64,000 nucleotides of DNA from Pseudomonadota bacterium (lineage in GTDB: Bacteria; Pseudomonadota; Alphaproteobacteria; Acetobacterales; Acetobacteraceae), in NCBI GenBank assembly GCA_018240405.1, contig JAFEFW010000641.1:1-64000 (forward strand). Reading direction: 5' to 3'. This document shows positions 19,101 through 27,596 of the stretch, piece by piece. Position numbers and translations under genes: made by a program. The first letter of the stretch is position 1. Every line of letters starts with the position of its first letter. The notes beneath the pieces were generated by a model, which was given only the letters and a program-made list of their open reading frames with translations, had not been told where the DNA came from and did not search any database.

Positions 19101-20703
19101 CTATTTCGGGCTGGCGCAGACCCAGCGCAACGTGATGGCGGTGACCGGCGCCTGCATGCTGGTGCGCCGCGACTTGTTTGAGCGCCTGGGCGGCTTCGAC
19201 GAGCAGCACCAGATCGTCAACAACGACCTGGATTTCTGCCTCCGCGTGCACAAGGCGGGCCTGCTGACTGTCTATACGCCCTACGCGACGCTCACCCATC
19301 ATGAGCTTGCCAGCCGCGCCGGCCTGAAGGACGTGTTCAACAGTGCCCATTTCGACACGTCCTGGAAGACCACGTTCGCGCTCGGTGATCCGTATTTCAG
19401 CCCGCGCCTGTCACGGCATTCCGACGATGTGCGGCCGGACGATGAAGCCGTACAATGGGTGACGCCTGGCGCGCCGCTGTTCCGGGCGGAAGACATCAAG
19501 CGCATCCTGGTGGTGAAGCTGGACCATATCGGTGATTTCGTTACCGCACTGCCGGCAATAAGGCGGCTGAAGCAGAGTTTCCCGCAGGCTCGTATCACCG
19601 TGCTGGCCGGACCGGCCTCGCGCGCGTTCGTGCCGCTGGAATCCTGCATCGATGAGTTCATTCCGTTCGCGTTTTTCTATGCCCGGTCGCAGCTTGGCGA
19701 GCGCAAGCTGGAGCGGGAGGATTTCCTGGCGCTGCAGGAACAGTTGAAGCCGCATCGCTTCGACCTGGCGGTGGACCTGCGCAAGCACCCGTCGACGCGC
19801 GATGTGCTGAAATTCACCGGCGCGCGGTATCTGGCCGGCTATGATTATCAGGGGCAGTTCCCCTACCTGGATATCGCGCTGGACTGGGATGGCGACCGGC
19901 GCCTGCAGCGCAAGCGCAGCCACGTCATTGACGACCTGATCGCGCTGGTGGATGCGATCCATCACGCCACCGAACCGGACCGCGTGCTGATGCAGCCGCG
20001 CCCCGCGCCGATGCCGCGCGACAACCTGCCCGAAGAGGTGCAGGCCTTGTTTGTGCGGCCGGTCGTCGCCATTCATCCCGGTGCGGGCAACATCACCAAG
20101 CAGTGGCCGACGGAGCATTTTTCCGCGCTGATCGACCTGCTGGTGGAACGCGACGGAGTCAATGTGCTGCTGATCGGCGGGCCGGATGAGGTCGAGGTGG
20201 TGAACGACCTGCTGAAGCGCACGCAGCATCCGCAGGCGCTTGCGTCGATGGCCGGTAAGGCGCCGCTGGCAGACCTGCCAAGCCTGCTGCTGAACTGCGT
20301 ACTATACATCGGCAATGACAGCGGACCGAAGCATATTGCCGCGGCGGTCGGGTTGCCGACGATCGGCATTCACTCCGGTGTGGTCGATCCGGTGGAATGG
20401 GGACCGCTTGGCCCGAACGCGCTGGCGCTGCGGCGGAACATGACGTGCAGCCCCTGCTACCTGGCGAATGCGGCCGATTGCACGCGCGGCCTGGCGTGCC
20501 TGAGGCATCTCGATGTCAGCGAGGTCTATGACGCGGCGGTGACGCTGCTGCGGCCGCGCCTGGCCGCGCTGGGCCTGCTTCCGGCGGCGCCTGAACCGGC
20601 CGCGGTGAAGGTAGAGGCGGTACCGGAAGCCGAATCGGCGCCGGCCGCGAAACCAGCGCCGGCTGCGACGCCGCGGCGTAAGCGGCGGGCCCAGGCGGCA
20701 TGA
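16138..20703 (+). CDS. giant multidomain glycosyltransferase (GT2-GT2-GT9)
   Basis: 1521 residues, GTG start followed at once by ATG (16141); ATG 16162 is also possible. Residues ~180-575 hold three related beta-rich modules, each with a GWAV/GWLL core and a ...RSDVGAAY..-like end. A degenerate GT2-like domain (~585-800) has LLSAGDELG and LLYSDEVRTS. A full GT2 domain (~840-1080) has VSVIIPTCAAHGYIETCI, LNDDIEIT and GACMLVRRDLFERLGGFD. A GT9/heptosyltransferase domain (~1117-1475) has RILVVKLDHIGDFVTALPAIRRL, HPGAG and NDSGPKHIAAAVGLP. The Ala/Pro-rich tail follows. Likely builds O-antigen or capsule; the stop overlaps the next gene by ATGA. Confidence 0.9.
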   Translation: MMARDRAAMKRKGSASRAGRNRQADARTAEPDLLAAPSPDATPPAAVALAPVIEVFPNVFGGPARDRFDVTIMGRVIAQVPIESIRLEYDGNIISTTTYGEAETVAEVIAADGTPAQQQSFQFNIGRKLAGLPADCTFEIIARGPDGVETAVPLVIGLTPGTPRPINVISAPVPTEPNPDRRASHGILQLECACIDSQGVLVAGGWAVGFEPIEAVQISVGSAGSATDVGAAETGQERADVAGAFPNYPHAMESGFALITELDPALHDATALHAKLLCRNGFVIEAVIPVERINAWTDTPLGAMASVQGRQRDSGADRPEPVFRMFCDAADLTHDGRLYVNGWAVCDSGILQMRVMLNDDFIGLAALGHERSDVGAAYKDIPSAYLSGFQFETQLPGSFEGEHRIRVIARNSRGEEQEQEIPVAVVPPDEPEPEPEEEISPELKAEFRFELDGPVLVNNEVMQPITGRLTIEGWLLSRTGIASFVVFLDDQRLGDVHYGLARHDVGNAFPEWPDSVRSGYAFHCPPRSLRDGQHTVRLEITAHSGLKLERSFRISVSRSEELVDNLAIRRKVPLPEIDIMRAVLSDLDHHPAFRLILRQPAAYDRERLAQTLNSLRTQVYANWSCRILAETKEVAAEVEALLRDTESDIKDRITVVSPAAKAAWRAPLAAAGSGGPEFYGLLSAGDELGVDALLEVAAAAAMDRSATLLYSDEVRTSPASQELEPFFKPDYTPDLLLSMNYIGRPWFAGGTLLAATGATPTMLAKSGEYDLVLRCAEQAQSVHHLPKLLCQRNTAELDTPAQEAAALSAAMARRAIAATVSAGSVAGTWRVRRTTPAKGKVSVIIPTCAAHGYIETCIKTFREKTRYTNYELIVVDNIPEKQLAWKVWVMQNADKVVDMPDAFNWSIFNNRAAAVADGEYLLFLNDDIEITQEDWLDVMLEHAQRPEVGLTGPRLLYPDGKVQHAGMFLAANGIGRHAFRFAAPDEPGYFGLAQTQRNVMAVTGACMLVRRDLFERLGGFDEQHQIVNNDLDFCLRVHKAGLLTVYTPYATLTHHELASRAGLKDVFNSAHFDTSWKTTFALGDPYFSPRLSRHSDDVRPDDEAVQWVTPGAPLFRAEDIKRILVVKLDHIGDFVTALPAIRRLKQSFPQARITVLAGPASRAFVPLESCIDEFIPFAFFYARSQLGERKLEREDFLALQEQLKPHRFDLAVDLRKHPSTRDVLKFTGARYLAGYDYQGQFPYLDIALDWDGDRRLQRKRSHVIDDLIALVDAIHHATEPDRVLMQPRPAPMPRDNLPEEVQALFVRPVVAIHPGAGNITKQWPTEHFSALIDLLVERDGVNVLLIGGPDEVEVVNDLLKRTQHPQALASMAGKAPLADLPSLLLNCVLYIGNDSGPKHIAAAVGLPTIGIHSGVVDPVEWGPLGPNALALRRNMTCSPCYLANAADCTRGLACLRHLDVSEVYDAAVTLLRPRLAALGLLPAAPEPAAVKVEAVPEAESAPAAKPAPAATPRRKRRAQAA

Positions 20704-21473
20704 CGGACGAACAGCTTTTGGCTCTGGCGGTTGACCTGGCGCGCCAGGCGGGCGTGGCGATCTGCGCCATCCGCGACCGCGGCTTCGCCGTGCAGCGCAA
20801 GGAGGACCACTCGGTCGTCACCGAAGCCGATCATGCCGCGGAGGCATTGATCCTCGCTGGGCTACGTGCCTCCCTGCCGGGGTGCCTGGTGGTCGCCGAG
20901 GAGGAGGTCGCCGGCGGTGCGTTGCATGCGGCAACGGCCGAATTCTGGCTGGTCGACCCGCTGGACGGGACGCGGGAGTTCAGCAGCGGCGGCAAAGACT
21001 TTGCCGTCAATATTGGTCTCGTCCGCAACGGCCGTCCGGTGCTCGGTGCGGTCGGCGTCCCGGCGACGGGCGAGGTGTTCAGCGGCATCGTCGGCACCGG
21101 TGCGTGGCTGCACAAGGACGGCGCACGCACGCCGATCGAAGCGCGGATGGCCCCGGCGAAAGGGCTGACGGTGGTGGCTAGCCGCCATCACGGCGATCAG
21201 GCGCGGCTGGACGCGTATCTGAACGGGCGGACGGTCGCGGAGGTGGTTAATTTCGGCTCCAGCCTGAAATTCTGCCGCGTCGCGCAGGGTGAGGCGGATC
21301 TGTATCCACGCTTCGGCCGGACGATGGAATGGGACACCTGTGCGCCGCAGGCCGTGCTGGAAGCCGCCGGCGGATCGGTCGAGACGCTGGATGGCGCACC
21401 ACTGCGCTACGGCAAGCCGGGTTGGGATAATCCGCATTTCGTCTGCTGGGGGCGGCGCGGGTCGGACGGCTGA
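20700..21473 (+). CDS. cysQ: 3'(2'),5'-bisphosphate nucleotidase
   Basis: 257-residue member of the inositol-monophosphatase superfamily. Metal-binding motifs: VVAEEEV (Glu pair), LVDPLDGTREF and WDTCAPQAVLEAAGG. FWLVDPLDGT.EF is the wording typical of CysQ, which hydrolyses PAP to AMP during sulfate assimilation. A less likely alternative is an inositol or histidinol phosphatase. Its ATG overlaps the stop of the giant glycosyltransferase (ATGA), so the two are translationally coupled. That coupling might mean removal of PAP generated by a sulfotransferase decorating the polysaccharide, but no sulfotransferase is visible. Confidence 0.9.
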   Translation: MTDEQLLALAVDLARQAGVAICAIRDRGFAVQRKEDHSVVTEADHAAEALILAGLRASLPGCLVVAEEEVAGGALHAATAEFWLVDPLDGTREFSSGGKDFAVNIGLVRNGRPVLGAVGVPATGEVFSGIVGTGAWLHKDGARTPIEARMAPAKGLTVVASRHHGDQARLDAYLNGRTVAEVVNFGSSLKFCRVAQGEADLYPRFGRTMEWDTCAPQAVLEAAGGSVETLDGAPLRYGKPGWDNPHFVCWGRRGSDG

Positions 21474-21566
21474 CCGGGGCAGCTTCGTCAGTATCATATG
21501 AAACAGTACGGGTCTGACGCCGCCGCGGCGGGCGCAGAACCACCATGTATGCAGTGTATGGCCGAT

Positions 21567-21638
21567 GGACGGTGGCCATTGCTCTCTCACCATGGTGGAC
21601 CTTCGCCCGCCATGACGATGTTGCAATGGCCACCGTCC
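21567..21638. repeat. perfect 16-bp inverted repeat between convergent genes
   Basis: Arms 21567-21582 (GGACGGTGGCCATTGC) and 21623-21638 are exact reverse complements, separated by 40 bp. The space contains CACCATGGTG and, on the minus strand, CGTCATGGCG. The right arm ends 3 bp before the stop codon of the binding-protein gene. Could be a bidirectional terminator or a small palindromic element. There is no obvious target duplication at its edges. Confidence 0.7.
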
Positions 21639-21641
21639 TGT

Positions 21642-23237
21642 TCAGGCGGCCTTCTTGACTCCCCAGAAGATCGGGCACCCCTTGACGATTCCGCTGAGCG
21701 ACTTGTTGTAGGCAGTTGGCTGGAAATACTCGCCGACCGGAATATACGGCACCGTGTCAAACGCCCGCGCCTGAATCTCCCGGCCGATCGCCTTCTGCGC
21801 TGCCGTGTCTGGCGCGGCGAACCAAGCGGCGCGCAGTTCCTCCAGCTTCGGGTCATTGCACCAGCCGAACCAGCCATTGGCGCCATTGCCGCGGAGCCCC
21901 AGATGGCCGGCCGGCGTGTATTGGTCGATGCCGTTGAAGCTGGTGAAGAATACGTTCCACCCGCCCTCGGAAGGTGGCTTCTTGCTGGCGCGCCGCTGCA
22001 CGATGGAGCCCCAGTCGGTGACCTGCAGGTCAACGGCGATGCCCGCCTTTTGCAGCATGTCGGCGCCGACCATGCCCATTGCGTTCAGCACCGGGAAGTC
22101 CGAGGCCACCATGACGACCGCCTTCTCGCCCTTGTAGCCAGCGGCGGCGAGGTCCTTCTTGACCTTTTCATAGTCGCGTGGGCCTTCGAACACCTTCATG
22201 CCGACATCACTCGCCAACGGCGAACCTGGCGGGAAATAGCCGACACCGTCGCGCCAGCCGCCTGGATCGGTGCCGGCGACGGCCGTCATGAAGTCGGACT
22301 GGTCGACCGCACCCAGGATGGCACGCCGGATCGCCGGGTTGTCGAACGGCGGAAACAGATGGTTGAAACGCAACATGGACGGCGAGCCGGACGGGTCCAG
22401 CACCTCCAGCTTCATGTTGGGGTCCTTCTTCAGCACGGGGAGCAGGTCAAAAGTCGGTTGCTCCCACCAGTCCTGCTGGCCGGTTTGCAATGCCGCTACG
22501 GCAGTGGTGGCGTCGGGAATCACCGTCCATTCAACGCGGTCGAAATTGGCGATCTTCGGCCCGGTCAGCCAGTCGGGCGAGCCGGCCGGACGCGGCACGT
22601 AGCCATCAAAGCGCTCATAGACCAGCCGAGCGCCTGGGACGCGTTCGCTGGCAAGGAAGCGGTAGGGGCCGGAGCCGACCATCTCAGTCACCTGGGTGAA
22701 GGCGTCGGTCTTCGCCAGGCGCTCCGGCATGATCGGGCAGAAATTCGTGCTGATCTTGCCCAGGGCGGAGGGCAGCAGCGGGAAGGGCTGCTTCAGTTTG
22801 AACACCAGTGTCTTGTCGTCAGGCGCGGAGAGCTCGTCCGTCACCGCCATCAGCGCCTGCCCAAATGAGTCGCGCTTGCCCCATCGCTGTACCGACGCGA
22901 CACAGTCGCGTGCCAGAACCGGCGTGCCGTCGTGGAACTTCAGCCCGTCGCGGAGCGTCAACGTCCAGGTCTTGCCATCGGCGCTGGTGTCGACGCCGCT
23001 GACCATCTGCGGCTGCGGATTGAACGAAGCGTCCACGCCGAACAGCGTGTCGAACACCATCAGGCCGTGGTTGCGGGTCACGTAGGCCGTGGTCCAGACC
23101 GGATCGAGCACCGCCAGATCCGCCTGCGGGATGTATCGCAGAATGCGGGTGCCTGCGGCTTGGCTGATATGGGGGCGCGCAAGCGCCGCGGCGGCGAGCG
23201 TCGTGGCGCCGGCCTGCAGGAAAATACGTCGTTTCAC
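21642..23237 (-). CDS. ABC transporter substrate-binding protein, family 5 (peptide/opine type)
   Basis: 531 residues from a GTG at 23237 with a GGAGC ribosome site; the frame stays open upstream to 23402 but lacks a signal there. The N-terminus is a Tat-type signal (KRRIFLQAG, then Ala-rich core and ARPHISQAAG). The mature protein has the SBP_bac_5 layout: LRYIPQADLAVLDPVWTTAYVTRNHG, GKTWTLTLRDGLKFHDGTPV and the FNHLFPPFDNPAIRRAILGAVD segment. Such proteins deliver di/oligopeptides or similar solutes to an ABC importer. No permease or ATPase gene is adjacent, so its transporter is elsewhere or it is an orphan receptor. A PAS hybrid kinase lies immediately upstream in the same direction. Confidence 0.92.
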   Translation of the reverse strand: MKRRIFLQAGATTLAAAALARPHISQAAGTRILRYIPQADLAVLDPVWTTAYVTRNHGLMVFDTLFGVDASFNPQPQMVSGVDTSADGKTWTLTLRDGLKFHDGTPVLARDCVASVQRWGKRDSFGQALMAVTDELSAPDDKTLVFKLKQPFPLLPSALGKISTNFCPIMPERLAKTDAFTQVTEMVGSGPYRFLASERVPGARLVYERFDGYVPRPAGSPDWLTGPKIANFDRVEWTVIPDATTAVAALQTGQQDWWEQPTFDLLPVLKKDPNMKLEVLDPSGSPSMLRFNHLFPPFDNPAIRRAILGAVDQSDFMTAVAGTDPGGWRDGVGYFPPGSPLASDVGMKVFEGPRDYEKVKKDLAAAGYKGEKAVVMVASDFPVLNAMGMVGADMLQKAGIAVDLQVTDWGSIVQRRASKKPPSEGGWNVFFTSFNGIDQYTPAGHLGLRGNGANGWFGWCNDPKLEELRAAWFAAPDTAAQKAIGREIQARAFDTVPYIPVGEYFQPTAYNKSLSGIVKGCPIFWGVKKAA

Positions 23238-23353
23238 GTCATGCTCCGTGTCTGTGCGTCTGCCAGCACAGCAAGAAGCATACCGTATCGCGCGTCCTTG
23301 AGCAGCCGGCGTTAAGCGCGTGTCATACCGATCGTCGGCAAGGCGTTCCCGCG

Positions 23354-23379
23354 ATGGCCTGGACGCGCCGGCCATGACG
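23354..23379. repeat. REP-like short palindrome
   Basis: ATGGCC (23354-23359) pairs with GGCCAT (23370-23375); read on the minus strand it begins CGTCATGGCC, the same ten bases as the palindrome at 34317-34326. Lies in the gap between the hybrid kinase and the binding-protein gene. Confidence 0.35.
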
Positions 23380-23420
23380 TCTGAACACCGGCCGGTAGCC
23401 AAGCATCGCGGCGTCGATAA

Positions 23421-26400
23421 TCAGCAATCCGGAGCTCGAACGGTAACGCCGACGGGCGCGCCCAGACAGGCGTGTAGCTTGGCGGCCAGTTCTACGCGCC
23501 GGAACGGCTTACGCAGCATGTCAAAGGCGCCGGCAAAATCGTCGCGCGCCGCGTCCTCGGGATCGGCGAAGCCGGACACGAACAGGATGCGGAGGTCAGG
23601 ATGCTGGCGCTTCGCTTCTCGCGCCAGGTCGAAGCCGCTTGATCCACCGCCCAGGATAACGTCCGAGAACAACAGCTTCACCTCAGGGTTGGCGGCAAGC
23701 GCCTGCATCGCAGTTCGGGCGTCGCCAACAGCAATGACGCGATAGCCGAGAGCCTTGACCGCGGCGGCGGTGATTTTGCGCAGCCGCGGATCATCCTCGA
23801 CCAGCAGAATAAGCTCGCTATTACCCGCCACGGCCCCGCTGCGCCGCTCACGGAGGGCGCCGGCTTCGTCGTCGGCACGTGGCAGGTAGAGGGCAACGCT
23901 CGTGCCATTACCTGGGAAACTGGTCAGGCTGACACGGCCGCCGGACTGGTTGGCGAAGCCCAGCACCATGCTCAGCCCCAGCCCGCTTCCCTTGCCGACC
24001 TCCTTCGTGGTGAAGAATGGCTCAAACACGCGCGGCTGGACGTCTGGCGGGATGCCAGAGCCATTGTCGCTGACAGTAATGCAGACATAGTCGCCGGCCT
24101 GGATGTCGCGCAGCTGGCTTGCCTCAATCTCATTGATATGCGCGTTGCAGGTGTCGATCGTCAGCGTGCCACCGGACGGCATGGCATCACGCGCATTTAA
24201 TGCCAGGTTCAGGATGGCGCTTTCAAGCTGGGCACGGTCCACCAGCGCCGGCCAAAGGTCGTCATCCCTGGTGCGCCGGATGGCGACCGCGTCCCCCACT
24301 GCGCGCTGCAGCAGTGGTGTCATTTCATGCACGAGTGTATCGATATTTGTTGGCGTGGGCCGCAGCGCCTGGCGGCGGGCGAACGCCAGCAGGCGGGACG
24401 TAAGATCGGCGCCCTTCTCGGCTGCCTCAATTGCCTGGTCCACCAGCGACCGGTGGGCCTCGTCCGGCGTAAGGGACGCCAGCAGCAAATCGAGCGATCC
24501 AATGATGACGGCAAGCAGATTGTTGAAATCATGCGCGATGCCGCCGGTCAGTTGCCCAACCGCCTCCATCTTCTGCGCCTGCTGCAACTGCCGGGCCGTT
24601 GCGCGCTGTTGAGTAACATCAAGACAGATGATGACCGCGCCTTCGACAACGCCGTCAGGATTGCGCAACGGCGCGCCCGACATCAGCAACTCGATCTCAC
24701 CGCCCTCTTTGCGACGGCGCCTGATCTCCATATTGGCGAAGGATTCGCCACGCGTAATGCGGGACAGAACCTCGGTCAGATCGGCAAGCTGCCGTGGGCT
24801 CCGCGCCGGTGCCCGGCCAGTCAGCGCTTCTTCTGCTGTCAGACCCAGCAGGCGCTCGGCGGCCGGATTCCAGCTGGTGAAGCGCCCGTCCAGGGCCATG
24901 GTGATGATCGGAACCGGCGCGCAATCCAGTACCGTTGAAACCAGTTCATTCACCTTCGCCAGTTCACGGGCGCGCTCCGCGGCCCGTCGCTCCAGGTCCG
25001 AATTGACCTCGCGGAGCTCATCGGTGATCCGCAGCATGTCGGTAACGTCCACGCCGACAGCCAGAATGCCCTCGATGCGGCCTTCAGCGTCACGCACGGC
25101 GACGCGGCGTACACTGTAGTCGCGCAGTTGGCCGTCCTGCGCGGGCAAGCGCTGCGCCATTGCAGGCACTTCGACGCCCGTCTCCAGCAGGGCTTCGTCC
25201 GACTTCCGCACCTCTTCGGCAAGGGCGTGGTCGGGAAGGAACTCCTCAACCCGGGCACCAACGATTTTCGCAGCAACGATCTTGCCCAGGATACGCTCAA
25301 ACTCGCGGTTTACCCACTGGTAGCGGCGATCCCGGTCCTTCAGGGCAATCGTCAGCGGTACCGCATCCAGCACCTGCTGCAAGCGACGCCGAGCCTCATC
25401 CGCTTCGGTGCGTAGTCGGTAAAGTTCCGAAACATCAGCGCCGATCGTAATGACGTGCGTCGGTACGCCGTCAGCATCAACCATCGGCGCCTTCACCACC
25501 ATGACCTGTCGGTAAACGCCGTCATGCACCCAACGCTCCTGGAACTGGAGTGTTGCGCAGGTTGTCAGAACCGTGCGGTCCTGTTCGTCCGTATACGTCA
25601 TGGCCCAGGTCGGAACGTTCAGGTCATGGACCGTCTTGCCGATCATGTTGGCGATGTCGTCATTGAACGTCTGCGCGAAGGCGCGATTGGCCCAGCGATA
25701 CCGCAGGTCGCGGTCCTTGATCTGGATGCTGAGGGGTACGTGCCGAAGGATGCCCTCAACGAGTCTGTTGGCGGTGTCAGCTTCGGCACGCAGACGATGC
25801 TGTTCCGTTACGTCGTCGGCGATCGTCAGGACGTGCGACGCCCGGCCGTCAGCATCAAGGATCGGCGCCTTGATGACGCTCATGACATGTTCGACGCCGT
25901 CGTTCAGCCAGTGATCGTCGAAGCGGATAGTTTCGCCTGTGGAAAGAACAGAGCGGTCCATGTCCTCCAGGCGCCGCTTGGCCTCTGGCGTAAAATTCAT
26001 GGCTTCGACCGTCTTGCCAGGAATGTCAGCGGAGGCGATCCCCATGGCTTGTGCGAACCATCGGTTGGCCCATCGGTACTGCAGATTGGCGTCCTTCAGC
26101 TGGATGGACAGCGGCACGTTGTCCAGAATTGATTCCAGCAGGCGGTTGGCCTGTTCGGCCTTGGCCTCCGCGCGTCTGAGCGCTGTCACGTCGGTGCCGA
26201 TCGTCAGGATCTGCTCGACCGCTCCGGTAGGGCCCGGGACGGGCACTTTGAGCACCAGGAAATGACGCTCCGGCGTGCCGTCCCGGGCGGGGTAATACTG
26301 CTCCGTCTGCACGACATCGCGTCGACCGGAGAGCAGGTCCTCATTGAAGGCGATCGACTGCGGCGACACCGGGTATGTGGCAGCGAGCTGGGCAATCGTC

Positions 26401-27269
26401 TTTTCGGTTGGCGTGTCATCGCGAATGCCAAACGTATCGAGGAAGGCTCGGTTGGCCCAGCGCAGGCGCATGTCACGATCAACGACCTGGATGGTCACCG
26501 GTGCGGCATCCATCACCGTCTGCAGCAGGCGCTGCGCCTCCTCCAGGTGCAGGCGCCTCTCGCGCCAGGCGGGCATCTCCACCGCGAAGGTGAGCACGTG
26601 GGTCACCTTTCCGTCCTGAATCAGAGGCGCCTTGGTCACCAGGATCTTGTTTCGCAGGACTCCGTCCGGACCTGGAACCCATTGCTCCACCGGGCCATGC
26701 GGGCGGCCCGATTCCAGTACTTGCCGGTCATCGGCCATCACCTGACGCACCAGCGTGTCGTCCAGCCCGAGTTCCTCCACCGTGCGGCCGAGCAGGTGAT
26801 TGGCCGAATGTTGTATGGCTGATTGGTGGATGTCGTTCACCCAGACATAACGGAGTGCCGCGTCCTTGATCTGCAGTCCGGCCGGAAATGCATTGAGCGC
26901 TGCCGCCAGCACATCCCGCATCTGCTCCGCGCGTGCGGTCGCCTGGCGTGCCTTGCGGACGCTACGGTCCAGCAGCAGCATGCCAGACAAACAGGCGGTC
27001 AGGATGGTCGTGAACAGCAGCACGACGACAACGCTGCTCCCCGGATCGCCGGCCGCGAGGCGAACGGGGCCAAGGGTAACGCTCAGCAGCCAGAGCGTGC
27101 CGATCCAGGCGAGGACGATACCACCGGAAAGTACGAAACCGAGGGGGCTCAGCTGTGTGCGCCGCGGCGCCTCGGGTTGCCAGCCCGCAGGGGCACCCTG
27201 TAGCAAGCGGTCTGCCAGCGGCGGACCGGCAGCTTGTCCATCTGGCTTCGTCATCGATCGATATAACAA
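23421..27269 (-). CDS. six-PAS hybrid sensor histidine kinase / response regulator
   Basis: 1282 residues. Two transmembrane helices near residues 45-70 and 80-102, then six PAS domains. The first five are close variants of one unit (opening like LLESILDNVPLSIQLKDA, then YRWANR.F), and the sixth is divergent (APVPIITMALDGRFTSWNPAAERLLG). A long helix leads to HisKA with His913 in GGIAHDFNNLL. The HATPase (DNGSGIPPDV, GKGSGLGLSMV) and a C-terminal receiver (ILLVEDDPRLRK, Asp in LLFSDVILGG) complete it. PAS-to-PAS similarity indicates recent tandem duplication. The membrane anchor is short with no sizeable periplasmic sensor, so signals are probably cytoplasmic or membrane-derived. Upstream in the same direction of the binding-protein gene. 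Confidence 0.93.
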   Translation of the reverse strand: MLYRSMTKPDGQAAGPPLADRLLQGAPAGWQPEAPRRTQLSPLGFVLSGGIVLAWIGTLWLLSVTLGPVRLAAGDPGSSVVVVLLFTTILTACLSGMLLLDRSVRKARQATARAEQMRDVLAAALNAFPAGLQIKDAALRYVWVNDIHQSAIQHSANHLLGRTVEELGLDDTLVRQVMADDRQVLESGRPHGPVEQWVPGPDGVLRNKILVTKAPLIQDGKVTHVLTFAVEMPAWRERRLHLEEAQRLLQTVMDAAPVTIQVVDRDMRLRWANRAFLDTFGIRDDTPTEKTIAQLAATYPVSPQSIAFNEDLLSGRRDVVQTEQYYPARDGTPERHFLVLKVPVPGPTGAVEQILTIGTDVTALRRAEAKAEQANRLLESILDNVPLSIQLKDANLQYRWANRWFAQAMGIASADIPGKTVEAMNFTPEAKRRLEDMDRSVLSTGETIRFDDHWLNDGVEHVMSVIKAPILDADGRASHVLTIADDVTEQHRLRAEADTANRLVEGILRHVPLSIQIKDRDLRYRWANRAFAQTFNDDIANMIGKTVHDLNVPTWAMTYTDEQDRTVLTTCATLQFQERWVHDGVYRQVMVVKAPMVDADGVPTHVITIGADVSELYRLRTEADEARRRLQQVLDAVPLTIALKDRDRRYQWVNREFERILGKIVAAKIVGARVEEFLPDHALAEEVRKSDEALLETGVEVPAMAQRLPAQDGQLRDYSVRRVAVRDAEGRIEGILAVGVDVTDMLRITDELREVNSDLERRAAERARELAKVNELVSTVLDCAPVPIITMALDGRFTSWNPAAERLLGLTAEEALTGRAPARSPRQLADLTEVLSRITRGESFANMEIRRRRKEGGEIELLMSGAPLRNPDGVVEGAVIICLDVTQQRATARQLQQAQKMEAVGQLTGGIAHDFNNLLAVIIGSLDLLLASLTPDEAHRSLVDQAIEAAEKGADLTSRLLAFARRQALRPTPTNIDTLVHEMTPLLQRAVGDAVAIRRTRDDDLWPALVDRAQLESAILNLALNARDAMPSGGTLTIDTCNAHINEIEASQLRDIQAGDYVCITVSDNGSGIPPDVQPRVFEPFFTTKEVGKGSGLGLSMVLGFANQSGGRVSLTSFPGNGTSVALYLPRADDEAGALRERRSGAVAGNSELILLVEDDPRLRKITAAAVKALGYRVIAVGDARTAMQALAANPEVKLLFSDVILGGGSSGFDLAREAKRQHPDLRILFVSGFADPEDAARDDFAGAFDMLRKPFRRVELAAKLHACLGAPVGVTVRAPDC

Positions 27270-27596
27270 TGTGATACAGCGTCTTGCGTACCGACGTGCC
27301 GGCGGATGCGAGAACGCTGATCAATGGGAGAAATCGTGCACTTTACTGATGCAACCGCGGAGTCTGTCTGTGGCCTTATGTCCGGGTCCTTGATGCTGGG
27401 CGGAACGAATGCCTTTCGCGCACTCAATACACCTTTCGTTCCCCTTTTTCAAATATTTCGGGTATTTTGCGATCTGGATTAGGAGACGTTACATGCGTGT
27501 GTACTCTCATACCTCGCCGCCGGGCGGCGGCACGGCTGGTTGCGGCGTGGAGTGAATACCGCAGTAATCATGGCAACCCGGGCGCGGTGATCCGGC
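27270..27596. other. 327-bp divergent intergenic region
   Basis: Separates the hybrid kinase (minus) from the small membrane protein gene (plus) and must hold both promoters. The only structure seen is a short A+T-rich patch around 27440-27475 and a 20-codon ORF with a good ribosome site (listed separately). No repeat or RNA gene recognised. Confidence 0.6.
27493..27555 (+). CDS. possible 20-residue leader peptide
   Basis: ATG preceded by AGGAG at a 7-nt spacing, then 20 sense codons and TGA (MRVYSHTSPP...). It ends 41 bp before the start of the 94-residue membrane protein. The strong ribosome site is better than that of the downstream gene. Could be a translated leader or a chance ORF; there is no terminator/antiterminator structure I can point to. 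Confidence 0.25.
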   Translation: MRVYSHTSPPGGGTAGCGVE

